IMG/VR virus record: IMGVR_UViG_3300007539_000208
Coordinates: 1-24,634 of that record
Strand: one strand, 5' to 3'
Source of the DNA: a virus
Length of the DNA: 24,634 nt
Positions 1 through 7,027 of the stretch are shown here, piece after piece. The position numbers and the translations under genes were made by a program. The notes under the pieces are model-generated. The model was not told the DNA's origin and ran no database searches. It worked only from the letters and a program-made list of their open reading frames with translations. The first letter of the stretch is position 1. Each line of letters begins with the position of its first letter.

Positions 1-1164
1 TCCTACATATATATTATCAAGCTCAATGGTAACATCACCTGTATATGAAGCGTTTTTAATTTCATACTCCACACTGGCAGCCCCATATACAAAGGGAATC
101 TCGTATTTTCTCCAAGTATTATCACCAAGAATATTTAGCTTATAAGCATCGTCACAAGCACTTGCAAAACCTGAATCATCAGTTCTTAAACATAACTCAA
201 AGTTTTCAGCATTAGCTTTAATCCAAATAGAGAAAAGACCTTGCTTTCCATCTAAGTCAGTTCTAGCGAATGTATCACGAACATAAGTATTATTTGCAGT
301 TAATCCAGTGTATGCAGCTCTATAGTATTGCTCGTTAAATTCTGCATAGAGCTTATCGTCAGCAGTATAAAGTTGATAAGACTCAACCGCACTTGCATCA
401 GTATCAGGATTTAAGTCACCTTTTTCAAAACTAGGGTCAAATACAAAGTTAATCCCAGCAGAACCGCCACCACCTTTAGAATCAGCCCATACTGGCAACC
501 CTGACGCATTAACAGTTAAAACTTGATCTTCTGTTCCTATTGGAAGTCTGGTATCTTGTGTTGCATCTCTATACAGTAAATCACCCTCTGTTGTTAATGG
601 TGAAGTATAAAAGTCTGCATCAACCCATTCCAAGCCAGTGCTTGTTGCACTATTTGCTTGCAAGACCTGACCATCAGTTCCAACCGGTAATCTATCAGCT
701 TGTGTTGAGTATGTTTGTAAATCGCCTTTTGTTGTGACACTAACTGCTGTTGGCAAATCAACCCATTCAGGAAATCCTAAAGAACTAACTTTTAAAAACT
801 GACCCTCTGTTCCTATTGTTAAATTAGAAAGACCACTGTTCCAGTAGTACAAATCCCCATCTGTTCCAGTAATTGAGTCTTGCTTGCTACCAATTTGCGT
901 TTGTATGCTACTGGTAACACCAGATAAATAACCAAGCTCTGTGGTTGTAACAGTGCTTTCCTCCAATAAACCTTCAGACGTTGATTGAATTATTTTATCT
1001 CCAGTCAGATAATCTATTCCAACCTTATTAGATGGCTTTAAAATAATATTATCACCAGTATTATTATAAATTTCATCAATGCGCATTTTTGTCTGCCCAC
1101 CAAATCCAAACACTATTGGAATGGCAACAAAGAACAATAGGATAATAGTTGAGATAATTTTCAT
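1..1164 (-). CDS. Large tail-fibre/adhesin-like protein, 3' end cut by window edge
   Basis: The frame is open for 388 codons from ATG at 1164 to the left edge with no stop, so the C-terminus is missing. The N-terminus (MKIISTIILLFFVAIPIVFG) looks like a signal peptide or membrane anchor: Lys2, then about 17 hydrophobic residues. Next comes a fibre-like TTTELGYLSGV segment (about residues 74-84) and three imperfect repeats around 'GDL...LPVGTDGQVL...WVD', a pattern common in phage and bacterial fibre proteins. The visible C-terminal third resembles a carbohydrate-binding beta-sandwich (FDPSFEKG, then FSIWIKA and WRKYEIPF), suggesting glycan or surface binding. An alternative start is Met27 (ATG at 1086), which would drop the hydrophobic segment; GGTGG lies upstream of it. 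The ATG at 1164 has AAGGA about 10 nt upstream and follows the previous stop by 2 nt. Role as receptor-binding fibre is inferred from motif style and position after the tail genes. Confidence 0.75.
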   Translation of the reverse strand, partial: MKIISTIILLFFVAIPIVFGFGGQTKMRIDEIYNNTGDNIILKPSNKVGIDYLTGDKIIQSTSEGLLEESTVTTTELGYLSGVTSSIQTQIGSKQDSITGTDGDLYYWNSGLSNLTIGTEGQFLKVSSLGFPEWVDLPTAVSVTTKGDLQTYSTQADRLPVGTDGQVLQANSATSTGLEWVDADFYTSPLTTEGDLLYRDATQDTRLPIGTEDQVLTVNASGLPVWADSKGGGGSAGINFVFDPSFEKGDLNPDTDASAVESYQLYTADDKLYAEFNEQYYRAAYTGLTANNTYVRDTFARTDLDGKQGLFSIWIKANAENFELCLRTDDSGFASACDDAYKLNILGDNTWRKYEIPFVYGAASVEYEIKNASYTGDVTIELDNIYVG

Positions 1165-1166
1165 AG

Positions 1167-1664
1167 TTAAAAGTTCCTTGATTTTTCGATGTATCTTAAT
1201 AAATTGTTATCATAGATTAAAACAAGCATGAAGCCACGTTGTAAAGTAGCATTACCATTTAAAAGGCATCCATAATCAACATCGTTGTGCTCTATTGTTA
1301 CGGTATTTGCATCATCATATCCAATAAGTACAATTTCACTATAATCTTGAGGTGTGATAGTGTTGCCGAATGGTAAAGAATTTATTGTTACTGGTGCTGA
1401 TTGCCCTTGTACTTTTACATATTGACTCATACTAAATTGGTTCAATTCTAGCTGATCACTGTCTTCTAGGCTTTCAGGTAGGATATTCACAATCCTTTTT
1501 GACTTGTTTATTTCAAGCTGCACATCGTCTATAGTGCTACCGTGTGTCGTGTCGTCTGGATTTAATAAAGAAATTTTGCCAATTGTTGAGGTGTCAACAG
1601 TTCGATCCATGAACGTTTCATTTGCAATTGATGATGATAATCTTGACTTAAACTGTATTGGCAT
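1167..1664 (-). CDS. Small fibre-associated / distal tail structural protein
   Basis: 165 aa, with AGGT about 9 nt before the ATG. It lies 10 nt after the distal-tail-like gene and 2 nt before the long fibre gene, so it is translationally linked to both. The N-terminus is KSRLSSSIANETFMDRTVDT. The C-terminal part (IVLIGYDDANTVTIEH, LNGNATLQRG, then a closing EKSRN) resembles the beta-rich end domains of phage fibre proteins. There is no signal peptide or transmembrane segment. I infer a virion component of the tail tip, either a fibre adaptor or a short fibre. The exact role is not visible from sequence. Confidence 0.6.
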   Translation of the reverse strand: MPIQFKSRLSSSIANETFMDRTVDTSTIGKISLLNPDDTTHGSTIDDVQLEINKSKRIVNILPESLEDSDQLELNQFSMSQYVKVQGQSAPVTINSLPFGNTITPQDYSEIVLIGYDDANTVTIEHNDVDYGCLLNGNATLQRGFMLVLIYDNNLLRYIEKSRNF

Positions 1665-1674
1665 AATGCTTTAC

Positions 1675-2454
1675 CTATTTTAATTTTCTAAAAGTTAATA
1701 ATCCAGTTGTATAGTAACCAACCAACTTTCTAGCATATTGCTCTTTTAGCTTGAAGGCTGTTCCGTTTCTATCCTCTGGTGTTGATTCAAGTATGCACTC
1801 TGTTATATTATTAGCTTTATTTCCATTTGTGTAGTTAGGAATAAATTCAATTGGCGACTTTGTTATAGCATAGATTAAAAAGTTTCTAGCATCGCTTACA
1901 CCGTTTGAATTTTCCTTGATGTATAGCTGTGGTGTAATATCTGTTATTAGTGGAATTTCACATTCCATTGTTTCAACTTGACCAAATGATACAACCTCAA
2001 CGACACCTGATGCACTTTCATTTACGCTTGATTGGTTACTTCTAACATTATCCTGGAAATCAACGTATCTTTGTAGTGGAGTTTGTGGTTCATAAACAAA
2101 GCCAGAAATAACATCAGATTCATAACTAGATGCACCGCTTCTATTTGTTGTAAATCCCATTAATCCATATGCTGAGATTGATACATTCGTACCATTCGTA
2201 ACATATAGCTCAAATTCACTATCGCCTTGGATGGTTAATTTAAGTGTTTCTCTATTTACTGTGCAGGTATAGTTTAGCGTGCCAACTTCATTCATAGCCT
2301 GAGCCACTCTGTTTGCATAATTATCAAGTGTGACTGAACCAATAGGCAGTTGTGCAGATAATTCGTCAACACCATTTTCTGAAAAATTAATCCATTGATT
2401 GTTTTCTGTTGTCGTGTGCCCATATGTAAAAGCGCTGTAGTTAAAAATACTCAT
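1675..2454 (-). CDS. Distal tail (Dit-like) / minor tail protein
   Basis: 259 aa, starting 7 nt after the tape-measure stop with AGGA before the ATG. The N-terminus (FNYSAFTYGHTTTENNQWIN) followed by LSAQLPIGSVTLDNYANRVA and a beta-rich GLMGF segment is a pattern I recall from proteins encoded just after tape measures in marine and other siphophages. The gene order tape measure, this gene, fibre genes matches the usual position of a distal tail protein, which caps the tail tube and connects it to the receptor-binding apparatus. Assignment rests mainly on gene order; a different minor tail protein is possible. Confidence 0.6.
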   Translation of the reverse strand: MSIFNYSAFTYGHTTTENNQWINFSENGVDELSAQLPIGSVTLDNYANRVAQAMNEVGTLNYTCTVNRETLKLTIQGDSEFELYVTNGTNVSISAYGLMGFTTNRSGASSYESDVISGFVYEPQTPLQRYVDFQDNVRSNQSSVNESASGVVEVVSFGQVETMECEIPLITDITPQLYIKENSNGVSDARNFLIYAITKSPIEFIPNYTNGNKANNITECILESTPEDRNGTAFKLKEQYARKLVGYYTTGLLTFRKLK

Positions 2455-2461
2455 TTTTTTC

Positions 2462-4342
2462 CTATGTAAACCTAGCGTCAGTTAATGATATACCTTGTTT
2501 CCCGAAACTTTCTGATAGTGTTTCAGCGATAAATGTTCCAAGTTCCTCTTGTTGTACCAATGAACCTTGAACTACTATTTCAATATTTTGCTGTGGAGCC
2601 TGTCTTTCTACCTGGTTGGGAGCCGTTGTGTCTTCAACCAAGAAGTCATTTGTATTTTCAGTTGGAGCCGCAGATCCACCTCCACCACCGCCAGATTCCT
2701 TACTGCTTATTGAAGCTCCCAGCGCTCCACCAAAAGCAGCTAATGCAGCACCAGCCGCAATCAACGGTGCAGAAAGAGCCTGGTAACCTGGCAAGAAAGC
2801 ATAAGCCGCACCCTCTAGAATAAATCTTGTACCAAGGGCAACAGCTTGATCGGCAATAGCTTTTAATAAGCTTTTTCCAAATGCTTCTAAAGCGTTTTCA
2901 CCTTCAACTAAAGCTTTTCCAAATTCAGAAAATGCTTGACCAGCACCAGTTGCAATACCTTGTCTTAAGCTGTTTGCAGCCTCTTTAGAGAATTTTTTAA
3001 TTCTTTCATTAACTTCCAATATTTTCTTTTGTGAATTATCAATCCTAGTACTAATTCCTGAAAATACAGTATCAAATACAGCACCAAGACCTAATAAGCT
3101 TTGCTTTGCTACTTCCGTTTGTTGTGATTGTATTTGGTTTGCAGCTATTGCGTTTTGACTAATAATAGCTTGCTGCTCAGTAAAGTAATTTCTTAGATCT
3201 TCATTTTTTTGGTTCAAATTATTTGTTAAATCTGTCTCAGTAACACCTTTAAAAAAACCATCTTTGTTACTCTCTATAGCAAATTGCTTGATTCTTTCAG
3301 TAGCTAAATCAAATGCAGCACCTACGTTTTTGCCAACTAAATTTGCTGTTTTGACTGCTAGGTTTATTACTGGCTGGAAAAAATCCAGAATACCGTTAGC
3401 AATATCAACGAAAAAATTTCCAATAGCTGATGCTATGCGCGTACCTACATTAAAGACTATTTCAAAAGGTCTTATGACGTTTTCAATAACAGCTTTATTA
3501 AAATTTAATAACGGCTTTATTAAATCATCAAATACATTAAAGTTTTGTCTAAAATTATTAACTGTTTTGATTGAATCTTGAAATGTTGAGTTTAGAGCCT
3601 TTATACCTTTTAAAACAATTGGATTTTTTGTAATTATAAAACCAATTTCTTCTAATAAATCTCCAAAAGTATTAGAAAGCTGTTGGGTAGAACCACTAAA
3701 TGTTAATACGTCTTTTTGTGCAGCACCACCAAACTTTTGCTGTATTGCTGTTAATGCATTTGTAAAAGTCTTGGTATTATCTTCTGCTTTTTTTATTGAT
3801 AGACCATACCTGGAAAATGTACCAACCTCACCAGCAGCAGCTTTACCAACTAATAATGCAGCAGTGTTAAGATCTATCTTTAATGCTGCGGCTAAATCCA
3901 ATGTAGCAGCAGTTGCATCTTTTAGTTGTTGCTTGCTTAAGTTACCAAGCGACTGAATTAATCCCTGCGTTCTTAATATAGCCTCGTCACCAAACCTTGT
4001 TACTTGCTGTAATGAACTTGCATAAGCTTGTAAATCCCTACTAGCTTGTTCTGAAAATTTACCTGTAATTTGCAATGCTGTATTAAGTTGATTTATTGCA
4101 TCTTCTTGTTCCTGGGCAGCTCTTATTGATGCTCTAAATGTTAATGCACCAGCTATTGTTGATATAGCAGATGCAATTTTAGTTGCAGATTTTATAAGGT
4201 TTCCAGTTGATTTTGCAAAGGAATTTGAAAAATTTTTAGCAGCTTTTAGACCAGCTCCCCTTGCGTCTTTTTCTATTTTATTAAAAGCGCTTTTTGTGTT
4301 GCCAGTCTCTAAGTCAATTTGAATTATAATGTTATCTGCCAT
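2462..4342 (-). CDS. Tail tape measure protein
   Basis: 626 aa, the longest gene here, directly after the frameshifted tail-chaperone pair, as in siphoviruses. The N-terminal half is alpha-helical, rich in Ala, Gln and Lys, with segments typical of tape measures (FGDEAILRTQGLIQSLG and FGDLLEEIG). A strongly hydrophobic Ala/Gly stretch lies near residues 503-545, followed by a six-Gly linker and a short acidic tail. The protein would set tail length and enter the host envelope on DNA injection. Using roughly 0.15 nm per residue, a tail of about 95 nm is expected (inference). ATG at 4342 is preceded by AAAAGG and overlaps the end of the upstream T frame by 11 nt, implying coupled translation. 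Confidence 0.88.
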   Translation of the reverse strand: MADNIIIQIDLETGNTKSAFNKIEKDARGAGLKAAKNFSNSFAKSTGNLIKSATKIASAISTIAGALTFRASIRAAQEQEDAINQLNTALQITGKFSEQASRDLQAYASSLQQVTRFGDEAILRTQGLIQSLGNLSKQQLKDATAATLDLAAALKIDLNTAALLVGKAAAGEVGTFSRYGLSIKKAEDNTKTFTNALTAIQQKFGGAAQKDVLTFSGSTQQLSNTFGDLLEEIGFIITKNPIVLKGIKALNSTFQDSIKTVNNFRQNFNVFDDLIKPLLNFNKAVIENVIRPFEIVFNVGTRIASAIGNFFVDIANGILDFFQPVINLAVKTANLVGKNVGAAFDLATERIKQFAIESNKDGFFKGVTETDLTNNLNQKNEDLRNYFTEQQAIISQNAIAANQIQSQQTEVAKQSLLGLGAVFDTVFSGISTRIDNSQKKILEVNERIKKFSKEAANSLRQGIATGAGQAFSEFGKALVEGENALEAFGKSLLKAIADQAVALGTRFILEGAAYAFLPGYQALSAPLIAAGAALAAFGGALGASISSKESGGGGGGSAAPTENTNDFLVEDTTAPNQVERQAPQQNIEIVVQGSLVQQEELGTFIAETLSESFGKQGISLTDARFT

Positions 4343-4658
4343 CTTTGCCTTTTAAAACATCGGCTATATTGCCGCCAAATATCTTATTCAAATCATCTGT
4401 TTTAACAGCTCTTTTTTCCATTTCTTTTTGCGGTGTTGACTCTTTAATTATAGCTCTATGTATTTTTTCTTGATTCTCTCTTTTAGCGTGAGGATAAACA
4501 TGTAGCTGTAACTGACTCAATCTTTCCTTAGCCTTTGCCCTAATCATGTTTTCAACTAAAAAATTGTAATCATTATATTCTAACTCTAAAACTTCATGAT
4601 ATTTGTAGCTGTAATAATTCATAAATTCAGCAATCAATATAGTTTTAGAGTCTATTAC
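4332..4658 (-). CDS. Tail assembly chaperone, T segment made by -1 frameshift (G-T fusion)
   Basis: This frame has no good start: the only candidate near its beginning is TTG at 4637 with no Shine-Dalgarno sequence. It stays open up to the slippery site at the end of the preceding gene. Slipping by -1 on A AAA AAG (4658-4664) joins the 79-aa G protein to 108 residues beginning VIDSKTIL, giving a G-T protein of about 187 aa. The segment is charged and helical (FLVENMIRAKAKERLSQLQ; C-terminal FGGNIADVLKGKDGR). In lambda-like phages the G and GT proteins chaperone the tape measure during tail assembly, and GT is made at low level. Position between major tail protein and tape measure agrees. The fusion is inferred from sequence. 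Confidence 0.82.
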   Translation of the reverse strand, partial: VIDSKTILIAEFMNYYSYKYHEVLELEYNDYNFLVENMIRAKAKERLSQLQLHVYPHAKRENQEKIHRAIIKESTPQKEMEKRAVKTDDLNKIFGGNIADVLKGKDGR

Positions 4659-4664
4659 TTTTTT
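4583..4664 (-). promoter_or_regulatory. Programmed -1 ribosomal frameshift signal
   Basis: The minus strand reads GAT ACA AAA AAG TAA, placing the classic heptamer A AAA AAG in frame (4658-4664) directly before the G stop. Five to six nt downstream starts an 11-bp perfect stem: ACTCTAAAACT (4651-4641) pairs with AGTTTTAGAGT (4593-4583), extendable by one G-U pair, with a 47-nt loop. The loop itself contains GCTG/CAGC, allowing a nested stem. Heptamer, spacer and stem are what efficient bacterial -1 sites use. Confidence 0.85.
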
Positions 4665-4894
4665 GTATCTATTAACTCTTTTAAAATTGCTTCTAAGTGG
4701 TGCATTTCTAATTTATCACATACCTCACGGTCTAATCCTAGCTCCACAATAAAGTCGCATATAAGCTTAACTTTATTCTCTTCCTTTTCAAATCCTTCAT
4801 TGTAAACTTGCACTTGCTTTACTGTTGGATATCCAATTCTGTGAAGTTCACCGTTAAATTTAATTTCAAGCTCTCTAGTTCTAAAATCTAGCAT
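4655..4894 (-). CDS. Tail assembly chaperone G
   Basis: 79 aa from ATG at 4894, which has GGGAG about 8 nt upstream. The earlier in-frame ATG at 4909 has no Shine-Dalgarno sequence, so it is less likely. The protein is a small, acidic, mostly helical product (beginning MLDFRTRELEIKFNG) lying between major tail protein and tape measure, the usual place for the siphovirus tail chaperone. Its final codons (ACA AAA AAG TAA) carry the frameshift site that extends a fraction of product into the T frame. It is expected to bind the tape measure and keep it soluble while tube subunits are recruited. Confidence 0.78.
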   Translation of the reverse strand: MLDFRTRELEIKFNGELHRIGYPTVKQVQVYNEGFEKEENKVKLICDFIVELGLDREVCDKLEMHHLEAILKELIDTKK

Positions 4895-4916
4895 TTGTCT
4901 TACTCCCATAAGATAA

Positions 4917-4932
4917 AGGGGCTTTCGCCCCT
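4917..4932 (-). terminator. GAAA-tetraloop hairpin after major tail gene
   Basis: On the minus strand AGGGGC-GAAA-GCCCCT forms a 6-bp GC-rich stem closed by a GNRA tetraloop, followed by TTATCTT. It lies in the 43-nt gap between the major tail protein stop and the chaperone start. The weak U tract suggests partial termination or mRNA 3'-end stabilisation, either of which would make tube protein more abundant than downstream products. Confidence 0.6.
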
Positions 4933-4937
4933 ATTAA

Positions 4938-5834
4938 TTATAATAATGAATGATCGCCTCTAGCAAATATATCTACTGTACTTGGCTTTGTTGAGTCTTT
5001 TAAAGCAATAAAGCTAAACTCTGCAGCTTGTACTTCACTACCAGCATAATTAATGCTGTTCATGTTTGGAGTGGTTTTCCAGATTACAATATCAGCACTC
5101 CTGTTTGATAAAGGAAGTCTAATTGGATGACCAACTAACATTCCAGCATAATCAAAAGATGATTGGTAAAGTTTAGAAGTTCCATAACCAACAGCATCAC
5201 CCTCTTTTGCTCCGTATCCTTCACCAATTAATGAAGCCCATCTTGAGCTGTTCATTTCAACAAGTGTTAAATCACAAGAAACGGAAGCACCCTTCATGAT
5301 TCTATCTAAAACGATGTCACCAGTTTGATCCGATAAGATATCTTCAAGAGACTGTTCAGTAGAAACTGAACCACCACCCTGGGCGATTGCACCAAGTTTA
5401 CCACCAAAACCAGCGCTATTTACAGTTAATGAAATAGAACCAGCATTGCTGAAATCCTCATCTGTGATTTCTCCAAGAAATTTATTTTCAATTTCTGCGA
5501 CACCTTCAGTTAGAGTTACGTTAAAATCACCTGCAGCCTCAATAGCTGTTTTAGCCAGAGCAGCAATAGCAGAAGCAGTATCACCAGCAGTATAGACAAC
5601 TTGAATACCAGTAGCGCCAGAAACCATTGGATCTGTACCAGTACCAGCATCAAGCCATACATAAAATTTTTCTTCTTCATAGTTCTCATTGATTCCATTT
5701 AAGGTGAAGTAAAGATCTTCTTGGTCTCCTGCTGTGTCGTTTGCAAAAGTAACAGATCTACATTCTCTACCGCCAAAGTACCAATCCATTGCTTCTAAAA
5801 CTTGCTCAGTTCTTTGTGTTGTTGTACAAGCCAT
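4938..5834 (-). CDS. Major tail (tube) protein
   Basis: 298 aa, in the canonical place: after two neck proteins and before the frameshifted chaperone and tape measure. N-terminal and C-terminal parts (SFDYAGMLVGHPIRLPL; VQAAEFSFIALKDS) look like a beta-rich tube fold. Between about residues 40 and 150 there is a separate domain (FYVWLDAGTGTDPMVSG, GIQVVYTAGDTASAIAALA) resembling a module found repeated in other phage and bacterial surface proteins; I infer it decorates the outside of the tube. Its ribosome-binding leader (AATAACAAAGGAT at 5840-5852) is shared with capsid and scaffold genes, consistent with high expression, and a stem-loop follows the stop. Confidence 0.8.
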   Translation of the reverse strand: MACTTTQRTEQVLEAMDWYFGGRECRSVTFANDTAGDQEDLYFTLNGINENYEEEKFYVWLDAGTGTDPMVSGATGIQVVYTAGDTASAIAALAKTAIEAAGDFNVTLTEGVAEIENKFLGEITDEDFSNAGSISLTVNSAGFGGKLGAIAQGGGSVSTEQSLEDILSDQTGDIVLDRIMKGASVSCDLTLVEMNSSRWASLIGEGYGAKEGDAVGYGTSKLYQSSFDYAGMLVGHPIRLPLSNRSADIVIWKTTPNMNSINYAGSEVQAAEFSFIALKDSTKPSTVDIFARGDHSLL

Positions 5835-5839
5835 TTTTT

Positions 5840-5852
5840 ATCCTTTGTTATT
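5840..5852 (-). promoter_or_regulatory. High-expression ribosome-binding leader of major tail gene
   Basis: Minus-strand AATAACAAAGGAT followed by AAAAA and ATG. The same 13 nt precede the major capsid gene (10626-10638), and a one-base variant precedes scaffold (11261-11274). The AAGGA core is the Shine-Dalgarno sequence; the A-rich flank may act as a translation enhancer. Confidence 0.6.
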
Positions 5853-6268
5853 TAATAATAGTAACCAGTTCTTACTGTAAATTGTATAGTGTATCTGAAT
5901 AGATTGTCATTACTTTCGACAGTGCTAACAGATATGCCACTTGAGATAACACTTTTTAATGCAGTTGTTTGGTCAATTAATTTTTGGTTCATTGAATAAG
6001 CTTGTATATCAATTGCCTTGCAATATCCCAAATCATAATTTGTGATTGGATCATTGTATCCATTCTTAAACAAATCTATAGTAACATCAAACTCACCATC
6101 AATTGTAGTGTCTATTCTCGTACTGGATAGGTTTCCAATTGTTATTGTGTAAGAGTCTTCTAAGATTGTGTCGGCTATATCATCAAGTATAGGCTGATTG
6201 TGTTCAATTAAATCATTATCTATTTCTGATATAGCAGCTCTAAAGTAATCTCTTATCTCTACAATCAT
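5852..6268 (-). CDS. Tail terminator / neck protein
   Basis: 138 aa, overlapping the preceding gene by 4 nt (ATGA) and lying immediately before the major tail gene. The N-terminal helix (MIVEIRDYFRAAISEID) followed by alternating beta strands and a closing strand (LFRYTIQFTVRTGYYY) fits the size and secondary structure of tail-terminator proteins that cap the tube and join it to the head. Assignment is by order, length and predicted fold; no diagnostic motif exists in this family. Confidence 0.6.
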   Translation of the reverse strand: MIVEIRDYFRAAISEIDNDLIEHNQPILDDIADTILEDSYTITIGNLSSTRIDTTIDGEFDVTIDLFKNGYNDPITNYDLGYCKAIDIQAYSMNQKLIDQTTALKSVISSGISVSTVESNDNLFRYTIQFTVRTGYYY

Positions 6269-6984
6269 CTTCTGACCATCATCGTTGTTCTTATATTGTA
6301 TGGTATCTCATCAATTACACCATCGCCATCTCTATCTAGTCTTAGGCTTGCTCTGTTTCTTGCTTGTATCATTAGTTTTTCGTATTCCATTTTCTTTTCT
6401 TGGAATATATCGTTATTACTAACCTGGATAGACTCAAATATAATAACTAATGTTTGAAATGTTGACCATTGCTTAAACTGATCTTTCATTTCACTTCCAA
6501 GATCAACTAAATCTAATTTAGTAAATATAGAGTTATCTTGCTTCCAAATTCTTTGCTCATCCAGGTAAGCCAATATCCTTTCTTGAGCTTTTCTATGCAC
6601 GTATAAATAGCTATTTCTTCCTTTTGGTAGGTAATTTAGTATGTCTGGCTCGTACGCAATTAAATCATTATCACTGCTAAGAAGTGCATCCTCATCCTGA
6701 TCTAAAACATTTATCGCTGCCATATAGGTTTTTGTTTTGACTTCATGCTGACAAGTGACTCTTATTGTAACATTCTTAAATCCGCTAGTTTCGTATGCCC
6801 AATCAATAAACCATTTGGCTGGCTGTTTATTTACAAAAACACTTATAAAGTCTTCGCCAACTTCTGGCTGGATTTCTATATCGTTTATGTGATCATTCTC
6901 TGGAGAAAATGTTAAACCTGCATCGAGCCTTACCATGTCATCTTGCTGAACCACTGTGTCAAATGTTAGCTTAGGAAAAACCAT
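6265..6984 (-). CDS. Head-tail connector / head completion protein
   Basis: 239 aa, with AGAGG before the ATG. The N-terminal half is beta-rich (Ig-like, about residues 1-95: ISVFVNKQPAKWFIDWAYET). The middle is helical (YVHRKAQERILAYLDEQRIW; WSTFQTLVIIFESIQ), as in connector adaptors. Near the C-terminus LDRDGDGVIDE matches a DxDxDG EF-hand/dockerin-type calcium loop, unusual in such a protein. It lies between the fibre gene and the tail terminator, supporting a neck role. The precise gate or adaptor function is inference. Confidence 0.55.
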   Translation of the reverse strand: MVFPKLTFDTVVQQDDMVRLDAGLTFSPENDHINDIEIQPEVGEDFISVFVNKQPAKWFIDWAYETSGFKNVTIRVTCQHEVKTKTYMAAINVLDQDEDALLSSDNDLIAYEPDILNYLPKGRNSYLYVHRKAQERILAYLDEQRIWKQDNSIFTKLDLVDLGSEMKDQFKQWSTFQTLVIIFESIQVSNNDIFQEKKMEYEKLMIQARNRASLRLDRDGDGVIDEIPYNIRTTMMVRR

Positions 6985-6999
6985 AAAACCTCTAAGTAA

Positions 7000-7018
7000 G
7001 CAGGGCGCTAAGCCCTGC
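7000..7018 (-). terminator. GC-rich hairpin after fibre gene
   Basis: GCAGGGC and GCCCTGC form a perfect 7-bp stem around a 5-nt loop, 9 nt after the fibre stop. In the transcribed minus direction it is followed by TTACTTAG, so it lacks a real U run. A weak terminator or an mRNA-stabilising/processing hairpin is more likely than full termination. Confidence 0.45.
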
Positions 7019-7027
7019 CTTTAATTA

